From contig OZ035960.1 in the NCBI GenBank assembly GCA_964034945.1, forward strand, positions 17,222,903 through 17,286,902: a DNA stretch of 64,000 nucleotides. Reading direction: 5' to 3'. Below the pieces are notes generated by a model. It was not told the DNA's origin and searched no databases. It saw only the letters and a list, made by a program, of their open reading frames with translations. Positions 1 to 11,454 of the stretch are shown one piece after another (positions within the stretch are counted from its first letter, which is position 1; each line of letters starts with the position of its first letter). The position numbers and the translations under genes are program-made. The DNA comes from Chrysopilus asiliformis (Eukaryota > Arthropoda > Insecta > Diptera > Rhagionidae).

Positions 1-141
1 CGTTTTTCAGTAATTTTATTTATGAGAGAAGTTGGAGGCAATACAATTTCTTAGACTTTTGTCTTATACGAAAACTCTGTATCTTAAACCGCTATCGAGA
101 TATACCGTTATTTAAAAAAAAAACAGTTTTTTGCGACTAAC

Positions 142-225
142 GGCGGCTGTCAGACCTCATACATGATTCACGTCATATACATATATATATATGAAGTCAA
201 TGGTGTATGAGATCTGACAGCCGCC
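142..225. repeat. 84-bp imperfect hairpin (mini inverted repeat)
   Basis: The left arm starts GGCGGCTGTCAGACCTCATA and the right arm ends ATGAGATCTGACAGCCGCC. They pair across a core of alternating TA. It resembles a very short MITE or a solo hairpin. No target-site duplication is clear. Confidence 0.6.
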
Positions 226-230
226 ATTTT

Positions 231-291
231 TTTTGTTTTTTTTTTTGTTTTTTTTTTTGTTTTTTTTTTGTTTTTTTTTTGTTTTTTTTTA
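231..291. repeat. T-tract with regularly spaced single G
   Basis: Runs of 8-12 T are separated by single G bases in a regular array, directly beside the hairpin at 142-225. It is simple-sequence DNA, possibly polymerase slippage at the hairpin edge. Confidence 0.7.
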
Positions 292-1901
292 AAATATATC
301 CACACATTGTAGACGGACTTTAATAAGTGTAATAAATTTCAAGTTGGAAATGGGTGAAAAAATAAGGTTGCAGCTGGTCAAATTATATATTCTAAGTTTT
401 GAATCTATCTAATAAATAACAGTGAATACAAGCTTGTAGAAAGTGGTCCATTTTACTACCGAAAAAGTTTTGGTTTATGAACAGTATTCCGGTTTTTCTC
501 GACATCTAAACAAGCTTTCTTTTTCTTTACAAGTTGTATCTCCAATTTGGGGGTTAATCGACACGTTAGTAAATTTTTAGAAATTTTTTACAGTTGCGTT
601 TCTCGTAAATAGCAAGGCTTGAACGGGCCAAATCGGACTACTCCTTTCCTCCTTCCCATACGAATAAAACAGTTTTTTGTTTTAAATTTCTTAAAATATG
701 ATTTGCTTTACATCAAAATCCAATCGAATCACTCGTTCCCGCCCACCGCCCATACACACGAAACTATTTTTTTGAAATCTTTTCGAAAACGTTTAGTCAC
801 ATCGAAAAATTTATAAGACAAAATAAGTTTTTATATAACTCTTCCATACATTTCGGACTCTTCCTAATCCCCTTCACAAAAATATTTTTTTTGCTATAAA
901 AATTTTGTCTGTCCTCTTGTCGGACTCTTCCTAATCACCTTCACAAAAATATTTTTTTTTCATAAAAATTTCGCATCTTGTCCATAATTTAGAGGTTGTT
1001 AGGACGCAGTTTAAACTTTATTTTTGTTTTGCGAAATCAGTGAAAAATTGTGCTTTTGCTCTGAGTAATCTAAAGGATAACAGTTCTATCAAAGTGTATA
1101 CAAATTTCAATTTGTATCATGTTACAAATTGGTGATATGTTAAATTATTTGAGGTACACCATTATGTTGACGAGGGTATACTCATAGAAGCAGTTTCATT
1201 TGTACTATATATATCGTTTTATTAATATGGGATCACCTGAATTGAGAAGTTTGTTTATAAATATAGAGCTTTCTATGTGTTGATATGAGCAACTGCCATA
1301 AACAATTTAGATGTGAATTTCTATGTTATCCCTCAGTGGATTATAAATTCCGTCGATAAATTGACTTCCTCGAATAAGATTTTCAGATATCAGAAATATA
1401 CATGGTAGCAACTTGGTGAAATTTTCATGGAATTTCCACAAATATCTGTCGGATTTTGCGTAATATAGATTGAATGGGGGGCGTAAAAGAGATGATACTT
1501 TCCATTTATACTATTGAAAACTTTTTCAAAGTTACAAATGTTTTACCTTTTATAGACGAGGGTTTTTTTTTCTTTATTTCAGAGACAAATGCATTTTGTA
1601 TAACCAACATTTTTCGTTTGAAAAAGAAAATGAATAAAATTAAACCACAGAAATAGATGAAAAATGTGGTTTTCTATCTAAAGCAGAAAACTTCTGGTTG
1701 GATGATCTTAAATTTCTAAATCACATATAATATACCTGTACCAAAAAATCTTTTCCTCTCTCCGTAGCTTAAATAGGTTACTAAAAAGCAGGATATCAAT
1801 TCCTAAACGTCACATCAGTTCAGATACTGCGGAGGAAACGGTGAACATAAACGAACGTTTTATTGGCGAATCAAAAATTTTTTTTTTGGCTCAACTTCAA
1901 C
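292..1901. other. Intergenic AT-rich stretch, no gene seen
   Basis: No coding frame with recognisable homology. About 600-830 resembles the degenerate repeat also present near 5640-5860 (shared GAACGGGC and CTCTTCCATACAT blocks). A tandem duplication lies at 854-980. The rest is unassigned. Confidence 0.5.
854..980. repeat. Two-copy tandem duplication, 67-bp period
   Basis: CGGACTCTTCCTAATC starts at 854 and again at 921. Each is followed by a near-identical CACAAAAATATTTTTTT block and a further AT-rich segment. Confidence 0.7.
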
Positions 1902-1903
1902 TA

Positions 1904-3196
1904 ACACATGGATCAATAAGTCCCGAGACTAACCCAGAGATGACGCTCGTAGTAAACCAGTAACCACGTCTTTCTAGAGTACTAACCTTTGCTTGAAACG
2001 TGTCAAAATTTTAAGTCGATCGGACCAGAAACAGCTGAGTTATCGAGGTTGGAGTAAAGTCGTTTTGTAGTTTGTTTAAAAAATGGAAAAAACCGAGTTT
2101 CGTGTTCTGATAAAACATTGTTTTTTAATGGGTAAAAACACCGTGCAAGCGAAACAATGGATTGAAAAATGTTACCCGGACTCTTGTCCATCAAAAGCAA
2201 CGATTTGTCGGTGGTTTGCCGAGTTTAAACGTGGTCGTACCGACACAAATGACGCGGAACGCTCGGGTAGACCTGTGGAAGCCGTTACACCGGAAAATGT
2301 GAGTGAAGTGACAAAAATTATAATGAAAGATCGTAAAGTGAAGCTCCGTGAGATTGCTGAGATAACACAGATATCATATGGAAGTGCATTTACTATCCTT
2401 CATGAAAAATTGAGCATGAAAAAGGTTTTTTCCAAGTGGGTGCCGCGATTGCTTTCGATGGAACAAAAACAGCAACGAGTCGATGATTCAGAAAGCTGTT
2501 TATCGCTATTTACTCGCAATAAAAAAGATTTCTTGCGTCGTTACGTGTCCATGGACGAAACATGGATACATCACTACACTCCAGAGTCGAAGCGGCAGTC
2601 ATCTGAGTGGCGCACAGCTGGCGAAAGCCGTCCGAAGCGTCCGAAAACACAACAGTCAGCTGGCAAAGTCATGGCGTCAGTTTTTTGGGATACGCATGGC
2701 GTGATTTTCATTGACTACCTCGAAAAAGGTAAATCGATCAACAGTGATTATTATATTGACTTGCTGGTGCGTTTGAAGGAGGAAATCGCAAAAAAACGAC
2801 CGCACATGCAGAGAAAAAAAATCCTTTTTCACCAAGACAATGCACCCTGCCACAAGTCGATGAAAACAATGGCAAAATTGAACGAATTGGGCTTTCATCT
2901 GCTTCCCCACCCCCCATACTCGCCAGATTTAGCCCCCAGTGACTACTGGCTCTTTGCTGATCTTAAAAAAATGCTCCAGGGAAAAAGATTTGGCTCAAAT
3001 GAGGAGGTCATCGCTGAAACTGAAGCTTATTTTGAAGCGAAAGATAATTTTTTTTATAAACATGGTATTGAAAAATTGGAAAAGCGTTGGAACGATTGTA
3101 TCACCCTAAAAGGTGATTATATTGATGAATAAAAAAAAATTTGGCAAAAAAAATGTTGTTTGCATTGTTAGTCTCGGGACTTATTGATCCATGTGT
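1904..3196 (+). mobile_element. mariner element copy 1 (irritans-like), apparently intact
   Basis: A 1293-bp Tc1/mariner element flanked by TA target duplications (1902-1903 and 3197-3198). The terminal inverted repeats read ACACATGGATCAATAAGTCC inward from both ends and continue through CGAGACTAAC. They contain a complete transposase frame on the plus strand. A second copy of the same length lies inverted at 11455-12747. Intact frame, intact ends and near identity between the copies all point to a recent arrival or recent activity. Confidence 0.96.
2083..3132 (+). CDS. mariner transposase (copy 1)
   Basis: A 349-residue DD34D transposase that would bind the element's terminal repeats and move it by cut-and-paste in the nucleus. 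The N-terminal part (about 1-110) has the two helix-turn-helix DNA-binding motifs of the family with a GRP linker near residue 62. A WVPR motif follows near 119. The catalytic domain shows MDETW (D158), HQDNAPCH (D252) and YSPDLAPSDY (D287), so the D252-D287 spacing is the expected 34 intervening residues. By recall it is clearly closest to the irritans subfamily that includes Himar1. The usual WVPREL reads WVPRLL here; I cannot say whether this lowers activity. The start is the ATG in AAAAAATGGAAAAAACC, and the length is typical of the family (about 345-350). No frameshift or stop was seen. It differs from copy 2 at three residues (8, 78, 89). Confidence 0.95.
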   Translation: MEKTEFRVLIKHCFLMGKNTVQAKQWIEKCYPDSCPSKATICRWFAEFKRGRTDTNDAERSGRPVEAVTPENVSEVTKIIMKDRKVKLREIAEITQISYGSAFTILHEKLSMKKVFSKWVPRLLSMEQKQQRVDDSESCLSLFTRNKKDFLRRYVSMDETWIHHYTPESKRQSSEWRTAGESRPKRPKTQQSAGKVMASVFWDTHGVIFIDYLEKGKSINSDYYIDLLVRLKEEIAKKRPHMQRKKILFHQDNAPCHKSMKTMAKLNELGFHLLPHPPYSPDLAPSDYWLFADLKKMLQGKRFGSNEEVIAETEAYFEAKDNFFYKHGIEKLEKRWNDCITLKGDYIDE

Positions 3197-3198
3197 TA

Positions 3199-5639
3199 GG
3201 AGTCAAAAGTCACATTCCCATTATCAACAGTGCAAATACGGTGACAAAAACTCAGATGAAATTCCAATTTTGCACAAATAGAAGAGTTTATCTTGGTTAT
3301 CAGTGTTAGTGGTTAACCCCAACCACCCCTAAAACGCTGGTTACTACATTTGTGGCTGCTGAAGCCTTGAACATAGATTTTTGGCTTGATCTTCTCAAGC
3401 TGGCGATTATTTTGGTGTGCAAGGACCTGATCCTGGCAAATGGGCATCATCAATTTTGACTCTACTCATTCCCAGTCTCCATTTAATAGCAATCGATGCT
3501 TATTTGTGGTTACTGTGTCAATTTTATTGGAATACTGCTGAAAAGCGTTTTATCCGACTTGGTTAGGTATAAATTTTTATCATACTTGACTGCATTTGAC
3601 CTCGGTTACATAAAATCTGGAGCTAAAATGGATAATTTGGTGCCGGAGGGAAAGCAAGCGAACTCAGGAGATTTTTTTTTTGTATTGATTGGAGTGAACG
3701 AAAGGGAATTTCAAGTTATCTGGAATGTGATAGATTTTCATACATATTTTAAAAATACTTGGTCTGGAACATAATTTATTGAGCATTATTAATAAAGTGT
3801 AAGTAACTTCGGTTTTCAAATGCGGTTAACAAATTTTATGATGAGATTTGTTAGCATCTGCAAAAACATTTTTTTCTTGTGAAAATTCTTCAGAATTGGT
3901 AAAACGTTTTGTTGGGAAATTCTCGTAGCTGACAATTGTTGTGAATGCAAGTAAAGCTTTCATTGGAATTCTATTGAAAATATGTAGTGTCGATTGGTGC
4001 TTGAAAAGTGTTTTTGGGTAGAATGAAAAGAGCTAAATCAGAGCAAAAAATTGTAAATTCATTTCCAAAGTAAGATTTTCCATGCAAGTAAATATCACAT
4101 TACATACGAAACGGTGTGTGTTCAAAAGCTCGAAATACAAAGTGAAGATATATTCTTTTTTTGAGCACTAAACACATATGGAAATAAAAGTATTACTCAA
4201 ATAATGTGCTGCGAGATTTACAAGATTGGATAAAACTCAAAGAGATTTTGTTTTATTTATTCAAGAAAAGGAAATTTTAATCATTTCCTCTTATCTAGTT
4301 GGATTCTTTATTCCCGTATTTAACATTTTCATTAGTAGGATCGCAGCATTCAATGTATTCACATAAAGATCAGTGTTTTCTAATTAATCATTGTTTTTCG
4401 TTAACTTTCTTAGGATTTTATTTAGGATTAAGTGTACATATGTTAAAAGATATTTAAATGATGATGAGATAACATTCATCGTAATAAACATGTGTGCTGT
4501 ATATATGTTTATATTTACAAATTTTATACCATATGTAATTTATATGTTTTTTTCTAGATTTGTGTTAACAGATTTCTAAATATATTCGTATAAAATTGAT
4601 AATTAATCAAGATGTTCGTTTTACGCATGAAATATTCTCAAAAGTTAGGAAATGTCTCTGTTTGAATTGAATAACAACAACTATGACACTAATTCGAATA
4701 ACATACACACAAACATATATCGCTTGGTAATCACATAGAGGAGATCTAGATTTGGGATTTGGGGATCGGATAGAAATTTACTTCTGATAAGGTATCTTTG
4801 TCTTATAGTGAAATTTCCTTGAAATCTGATCCAATGTTTGTGGGGGGGTGGCGATATGAAAAGCCTATTTGGTTTAATTGGTAAAATCATTTACAAAATC
4901 GTATTTAATTTCAAGTCAAAATGTTTGATTAAATTTCTTATAGTGTTACTTGTAATATGGTTGACGTGCGGTTCACATAAAATACATTTAAACGAAATTG
5001 AATTATGTATACATAATTTTGACTATAGTTCGTATTAGTTAACAAAATTAATTAATTATTACCATGGGTATGGTATTAAACCCATAAAATTTCATTCTTT
5101 ATTAGATAGTTTGTTATGTTTAAAATGTCATGAACCCTTGAAATGCCTCAAGAGAATTTAAAATTGTTCTACATTCTGAAAATTTAATTAAACAGCTGCT
5201 GACCAATTAAGTAATGACAGTGATATTAAATGCTTTGACTATTTTACAACAAAACTCTTTTAAATACATGTTGAAATGTTTACTAGAATGTAGAAATGTG
5301 GAATGTATTTTTCCATTATTTAAAGATGAGAAGTAAGATTTAATATGTTTAGTATGAGGTTGTTAGGTAAACAACAGATCGTTGCAATCTAATGAATTGA
5401 AAAAAAAGATTTAAAAAATAAAAAAATAGAAGATTAGATTGTAAGGGGGAGGGGGGGGGGCAATAGGAAGAAAATTAACGCGAAACATAAAAGGTTGTTT
5501 GAAATATTTTGGCACCTCTTTTCCATCGGTGGCTAACCATTTTTTTTTGTTTTACTAACTCCTGGCGACCTTCTTCTCTGCCTATAGTTGATGAATTACA
5601 CTGAAATTTCTCTAACTAGATTTGTTATATAAGTTGTTG
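3199..5639. other. Intergenic stretch, no gene seen
   Basis: Flank of the mariner and AT-rich unique-looking DNA. Short open frames (for example 3496-3774 and 4391-4579) have no recognisable domain and a composition typical of chance frames. A purine/poly-G run lies at 5445-5460. Confidence 0.5.
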
Positions 5640-5860
5640 AACGGGCAAAACTCAAACGAAAATCCTTTTTCTTGCAATTTTATCAAAAACGGCGAGTCCT
5701 CTCGAAATATTTATAATGGCAAAATGTGTTTAGAAAAGGATTTTTCATAGCTCTTCCATACATCAAAATTCCCTCAGACCATTCTTTCCGCCATCGCCTA
5801 GACAAATGGGTTGATTTTAAAATCAAAGGTCGATCTGTCCTCATAGAGAGTATTCGACGA
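5640..5860. repeat. Degenerate dispersed repeat fragment
   Basis: Contains GAACGGGCAAAACTC, TATCAAAAACGG and AGCTCTTCCATACATCAAAA blocks. They recall family A and the segment at 600-830, but with low similarity and no clear ends. Confidence 0.4.
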
Positions 5861-5931
5861 TTGTATTCAATCTAGAGATAACAAACAACAGAAATCGTTT
5901 GGCAAGGCATATTAAAGTTTTCAATTTCGCT

Positions 5932-6172
5932 ATCTGGGCAGCAATCATGTATTCCGACACGTCTCTCTCTTTGGACTTCGACGCAGCTTTTAACTCTTGA
6001 CTTCGCCATATCTGCAGCTTGAAATTTCGCGGAATCGTCACTATGAATCGAAACGTGATTCTGACTGTCACTCCAGGAAATTTGAAGATGCTGATATGGC
6101 GAAGTCAAGAGTTAAAGCTGCGTCGAAGTCGAAAGACAGAGACGTGTCGGAATACATGATTGGTGCCCTGAT
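5932..6172. repeat. 241-bp inverted repeat (fold-back)
   Basis: The left arm ATCTGGGCAGCAATCATGTA pairs with the right arm TACATGATTGGTGCCCTGAT. The arms extend about 100 bases inward through GACTTCGACGCAGC / GCTGCGTCGAAGTC, leaving a short loop near 6050. Overlapping open frames on both strands are mirror images and are not treated as genes. Confidence 0.75.
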
Positions 6173-6267
6173 TTTTTTGGAAGCTCGAAATTTATTCTAG
6201 GAGTCTTATCTTTATTTTCCTAATCTTTCAATGGCATCCTGGCAATAATAGTTTTTTTTTTCTTATC

Positions 6268-6640
6268 GGTTTTTCACTTTCCTCTTCTACAGAGAAAGGG
6301 AGCAGAAAGAACCTTTTTGATCAGTACGAAATCCGTTTGAGACAAAATTATGAGAATGTCCGTCTGTCGGTCTGTCCGTTTTACGTATCTTAAATAACTC
6401 GAGAAGGCGTTGACTTCTCGACCTGAAATTTTTTGAAAAAAAGGTTTTCGAAAATCGTTCTCTTTTTGAAAAAAAGGTTTTCGAAAAAAATTAAGTTTTT
6501 TGAAAAATTTTCGGAAACTATGCGCTGTTATGAAAAAATGCACATAACCAAATTCAAGGGAAATAAAATTTCCTTAACTAACGTTCCTTAACTAACGCGG
6601 TTACGGTTTTGGTCAAATTAGCGGTTTTCACTTGGTGTCC
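6268..6640 (+). repeat. Dispersed repeat family B, copy 1
   Basis: Matches 56475-57140 and the reverse complement of 28635-28926. Shared blocks are CTTTCCTCTTCTA, GATCAGTACGAAATCCGTTT, the CTGTCCGTTTTACGTATCTT block and GAAACTATGCGC. The 3' part is shortened. Confidence 0.7.
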
Positions 6641-8475
6641 CGGTTCGGTTCGAAGCTCTGTCACGTCCACTTCAACTCTAAATCCTTGACACATTTTATG
6701 GGTCGCGCCAAACTTGAAAACCTCTCGACCGATCGACTCCAAATTCTGATTTGTATACTTTTGAGGGTTGGAATGATTCATAATGTGATCTGTTTTGCTT
6801 ATTAGGCTCAAAGATTTTGATACCACCCTCTTGTACATAGGCTCGTATAAAAAGGATAAACATTAAACTTCCAAATAGGTGTGTCAAATTTAATAGGAAT
6901 TCGAATAATACATTTAATTAAATCTTGTATTGAACGTTAAATTTCTTAATTGTTTAATAATGAACTAAAGAGCTAATTTTAAACGAGTAAAAATATATTT
7001 TTATAAAGAGTTTTTCGTATGATGCTGAAAATTGAAAAGCTTTCGATATCATTTACCACTCATGGTAGATTAATCAGAATTCAATTTAATATAAAAAGAT
7101 CAAAGACGAAAATTTCAATTTGGGTACTAGGATAATAAATAAATTAATGAATTTATATTCGCTGAAAAATGTATTGTAATATATATTAAAACGATCAGAT
7201 CACGTTATTGAAAATCATTTTCAAAAGTTCTTTTTTGCGAAATTCATGAGAAAATTTTATTTTTATCCCTTTTGATGCATTGAGTAAAAAGCATTCTTTC
7301 TCCTTTTACATACATACATACTTTCAACATTTTTTTAACGCATTGAAGAGGCCTACATCTTATCGAATGACTTCAATAAAAGTTCGATTAAACTGATGAT
7401 ATCCATTAAAAGTTAAATATCTAAATGTGATATACATATGTGCTACACTTTGGAACATTGCCTTTTTTTATATAGAAAATGAAATGAATGCTTTTAAGCT
7501 CATTGGAATTCATCATATCTGTCAGCAAAGCACTTTGAAGAGTTTTATTGGAATTCGTGTTTGTTTTATATTCGCAAATATACGAACATTATGCTAGCAT
7601 GGCAATAAAAGTTATTCGCAATGTTGTACTATAATTATGTTCATTTATATATAATACTGGCATAGTGTTGGTGAATAGCCAGGCAAATCCTGGTTACCTA
7701 CGACGGAAGCTGCTATGACGTCGCATAAATCACAGTAATGTAGATTATTTCAGCTAATGTGTGGACGTGCATATGGCTTGGCTCATAGTCCCGGATGTCC
7801 TTTCTGGGTAATTACAAGAAATCTTTAAAGATTTCATATATGTGTTGTTTTAAATATGTGTACCTTTGATTATACGAAGAATTTATGGTCACTTTGAACA
7901 TGACAATAATCACCAGGAACTCCGGAAATGACAGTAATTTTATGCTTCGTCTGTAATCCGTATGAAAGCAGGTACTTTTATCAGTATAAAATGAAATGTT
8001 TTTTAGCGAAGATAGTAAGTAAAATATTCAAAAACTTCGGAAACTAACAAAAGGGCTTTTCGAACCTAATCTTTATATTCAAATGGTAACATAAAACCGC
8101 AAAGGTAAATTATTATCCCACCTTTTGAAAAAATCTTTTAATTACTGTCTTTACTGATCTGCTGGTTTGCTGACCTGAGAGATACAAAATCTTGCAACTG
8201 GATTTGCAAATATCTTATTAGCTCTTTCCCTGCATAGGCTTAAAATTGTGAGTTTCCGATTTTTCTCGGTGAAATTAATCAATTTTCTTACTCCTGCTCC
8301 ATACAATTGTGAATTTCTCATAGATTCATTTTATTGTCTCAAAAAACGCCTTTGTAGACATTGTGCTTTTGATATTTCTCTCTAAACGTAAACCAAAACT
8401 ATTTTCGTTTATAATCACACATCAAAATTCTTTAGGAATAGCTCAAGAGGGAAAGGGTTATAAATATTTATGAAC
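6641..8475. other. Intergenic stretch, no gene or clear repeat seen
   Basis: AT-rich with short TA/CATA tracts. No open frame carries a recognisable domain and no inverted-repeat element was identified. Confidence 0.4.
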
Positions 8476-8880
8476 TACTAGCTTGCATACCCGTCATTGC
8501 CGGGTTAAGTTTTTTGTCTAAGTTTTAGAACACGAAGAAAACCGGAGAGAACTTAAAAACTTTTTAATGGGTCTATGCTGGGGCTGGACTCCCGACGAAC
8601 ATCTATGCCAAATTTCAAGCCAATCGGTTCAGTAGTTTCCCCGCGAAAGAGTAACATAGCGCAAAAACCAAGTTTCGAGATGACTTTACCGCCTCCCCTT
8701 ACTCCCCCCTCCCCTTACTCCCCCCACCCCTCGCGCTACTTTTCCTTATGCCTATGTTGGAACCAGAACTACCACAGACACTCATGCCTAATTTCAAGTC
8801 AATCGGGTCAGCCGTTTTTGCGTGAAAGAGGAACAGACAGACAGACAGACATCAACTCATTTTTATATATTAGTATGATT
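8476..8880 (-). repeat. Dispersed repeat family D, copy 1
   Basis: Reverse-complement relative of 26141-26770. One end reads CTAGCTTGCATACCCG with GCCGGGTTAAG, the other (GACA)n then AACTCATTTTTATATATTAG. Internal CCAATCGG and TTTCAAG blocks recall the wording of many non-autonomous insect elements. The frame at 8575-8910 is repeat-derived. Confidence 0.75.
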
Positions 8881-8944
8881 GGATTGGCTACACCATTTGA
8901 ATGCATATAACCAATTACTGAATAAAACGTGCAAAATTGGTAAG

Positions 8945-9200
8945 GTGGAACATTTCCGGATTTAGGCCGTAACATTTCCGGATTTAAGGATGTTGTCCGG
9001 GAAACTAAACTTTTGTCCCGGATGGTTCAGTTTAGTGTGATAGTTTATCAAACGCTAGATGAAACGATCACTAAATATGCAAACAACATTATACTTCAAC
9101 AGAAGATTACTTTTTTTTGCCTGCGGCGCTTTTTTTTTAAAGATTTCCTGCCTAGGATGCATGTGTGTTGGGTTATGAAATCTAAAATGCACCAAAATTT
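8945..9200 (-). repeat. Dispersed repeat family E, copy 1
   Basis: Its reverse complement shares scattered blocks with 29275-29530: AAAGTTTAGTTT, CGGGACAACAT.CCT, AATCCGG and GCGCCGCAGGC followed by an A tract. Element ends are not defined. Confidence 0.5.
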
Positions 9201-9355
9201 GAGATAATTTTCGCTTGGGATAGTGTAGTTCTTGATTTAAATAATTGCATGTTTAAAAAATTTCATCTGTGGGGCACATTTATAAGTTTTTTTTTGTAAA
9301 AACAGTTCTATTTTCTATATAAAGTTTGTTGTTTCGTGTGTTTCGTCTCAGTTAA

Positions 9356-10341
9356 CCTCCCATTTTACATAAAAGTGGTATTGCTAACACCTCCTTCACG
9401 TTCCTGCATTCCCCATCCCCCTTACCGCCACCCTTTCTCCCACACCACACATTACTCATCATCCGGAGTGAACCAAAACGTAGGTTAGTTTTCGGGTCAT
9501 AATTTCGAAACTATTAGAAATAGCACTTTTTTGCCATCGGATAAATTAAAACATAACCAAAGATATAATTGCCAATCTGGAAATTATTGAAAACCCGTAT
9601 GGTGATATTCGTATCAAAATTTGAACAGTTGTACCAAAATTCCATTTTGAGTCAAACTTTCCAATAAAATTTTTTAAAATTTATTCCAATCAGATTTTGA
9701 TGTATGGAAGTTTTATGTAGAATCATATCCTAAGTAACTTTTGTTCTTGCACTTTTTTGATAAGATGCACCGTTTTTGAGATATTCACAAAAAACTTTTT
9801 TGTTCGTATGGGGGATACCCCCCCTAATAGTCCATGTTTGCCCATGAACGAACTTAGCCTTGCATTTTACGAAAAACGAATCTGCGCAAAATTTCAAGTC
9901 TCTAGTTCAATCCGTGCGCCCGCAATCCGCGCCACAGACGGATGGACAGACGGACGGACGGACATGCAAAAATTAATTTTTTTTGGTTTCACCATACCAT
10001 ACGGGTATAAAAAAATTGATTTAGGAAAAAAAATAACCCAAGAGTAAAAGAGATTTCTTCGAATTTTTCAGAATTTTCCTTAACGTTATAAAACTTTCTA
10101 ACGTTATAAAAGTTTTTTTTAACATATTTTATTCGGATTTGTGAAGAAATTTTAAGACATTTTGATATAAAGATTGTGTTCTTCTCACAAACAGTTCGCA
10201 TGAAACGAATATTTGAAAAAAATATCGGTTTTTGGAAACATTGGAAAAATCGGATTTAGCCCGGAACTATATGTATTTCTGTCAGTCTGTAATTGTAGCG
10301 TTGAAGCCGTTAGCAATACCACTTTTATGTAAAATGGGGGG
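9356..10341. mobile_element. Non-autonomous TIR element carrying a family A insertion
   Basis: CATTTTACATAAAAGTGGTA at the left (TIR about 9356-9388) is inverted at the right as TACCACTTTTATGTAAAATG (TIR about 10309-10341), about 33 bp almost perfectly paired. No transposase lies inside. The centre is occupied by a minus-strand family A copy (9550-10013), so this element is the older of the two. Confidence 0.7.
9550..10013 (-). mobile_element. Family A element, copy 1
   Basis: Reverse-complement copy of the family A consensus. It runs from AACATAACC and the CAATCTGG block to CATACGGGTATAAA. It holds the conserved GATAAGATGCACCGTTTTTG block, the CCATGAACGAACTTAGCC block and a short GACGGACGGAC tract. 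Confidence 0.85.
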
Positions 10342-10505
10342 TTTTTTTAATCCCTCGAAAACGGTACGTTCTATCGACAATAATTTGAACAGAGCTATAT
10401 AAAATTTTAAAGCTTTAACTCATTTTTTCGCGGATTCACGGATAGATATGTAATCAGACGGTTTAACGTTTGACAAGACAAATAGTTCCGTTATTCTGAA
10501 CACAC

Positions 10506-11008
10506 TCAGGGTATTCACAGTCCTCTTTTAATTTTGGGTATTCGGTGTTTTCGGTAATATTAAAAGACTGAAAATATTCTGCTGTAAACATCCCACAGCA
10601 CAGATTTGAGAACAGCGCTTTTATTGGATACGTGACCAAATCATGAACTGCGAATTTGATTGTAAAATATGTCACATACCTTTAAATCCATGTTTGATGT
10701 ATTCTTTTGAATTTCTATTGTGGCAACGGCTATCAAAATTGAAAAAAATTTGCAGTCCGATTAGATTAACAAAAAACCAGCGAGAAAATTTGACAACTAA
10801 AAACATTACTAGCGCCTCTCGCGGTTGATTCTTGATACCGAATAAGCGGGCCGGAAAACACGACTCAAGGCATGTCTACAATTACCGAATCCGGTAATTC
10901 ATTTTTACATGAACCAAATTACCGTCTCGGTAAAAATCTGTTAAATTTGACTGAATTACCGAGCGGTAAAATTACTCGCAATTTAAAAGAGGACTGTGAA
11001 TACCCTGA
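10506..11008. mobile_element. MITE, 25-bp perfect terminal inverted repeats
   Basis: The left end starts TCAGGGTATTCACAGTCC and the right end finishes GGACTGTGAATACCCTGA. The two 25-bp ends pair perfectly (10506-10530 and 10984-11008). The interior contains further ACCGAATTCGG-like inverted motifs and no transposase. A target duplication is not evident. Confidence 0.8.
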
Positions 11009-11452
11009 TTATAAAAATTGTTTCTACGTCTCCCAAAGGCAATTATCACGAGCTCATGGATTTACAAAAAACTCCAATCTACGAAAATCGAAATCAAACA
11101 AAATTTCAATCAAAAAGTTCCAATGTTTAATAGTGTACCTGAGAGTGCATAAAAAACTCCTCCTTTGACATCTTCTCTCCTGAATGGGAAAATTGAAACC
11201 GAAATCGAAATTGAAAGTTGAATCGGTGTAAACATCGGTATGAGTTGAAAAACTAAAAATCATAAAAAAATTGGTTAGTTTGGTACTTTTTTCTGTTTGA
11301 TGAATTTTAGTTTGTAAAATGCATCTTAAAAGTTGTGAGGGTTTTTTTTTCGGATTAATAGAGTTAAATTCAAATAAAAATGGCTAAAAATAGTATCTTA
11401 TAAACAAGTGTGACAAGTCTTGATAAATTGGATAACAAATCAAATTTTACCT
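11009..11452. other. Short gap with no gene seen
   Basis: AT-rich DNA between the MITE at 10506 and the mariner at 11455. It contains AAATCGAAATC-type purine-rich tracts only. Confidence 0.4.
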
Positions 11453-11454
11453 TA

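Noticed and set aside
2003..2910. Open frames overlapping the mariner transposase in other phases, repeated at 11741-12669
   Set aside because: Shadows of the transposase gene.
7660..7740. Possible tRNA-like folding (CCAGG...CCTGG)
   Set aside because: Could not place acceptor, anticodon and T arms with a TTCRANYC-type loop.
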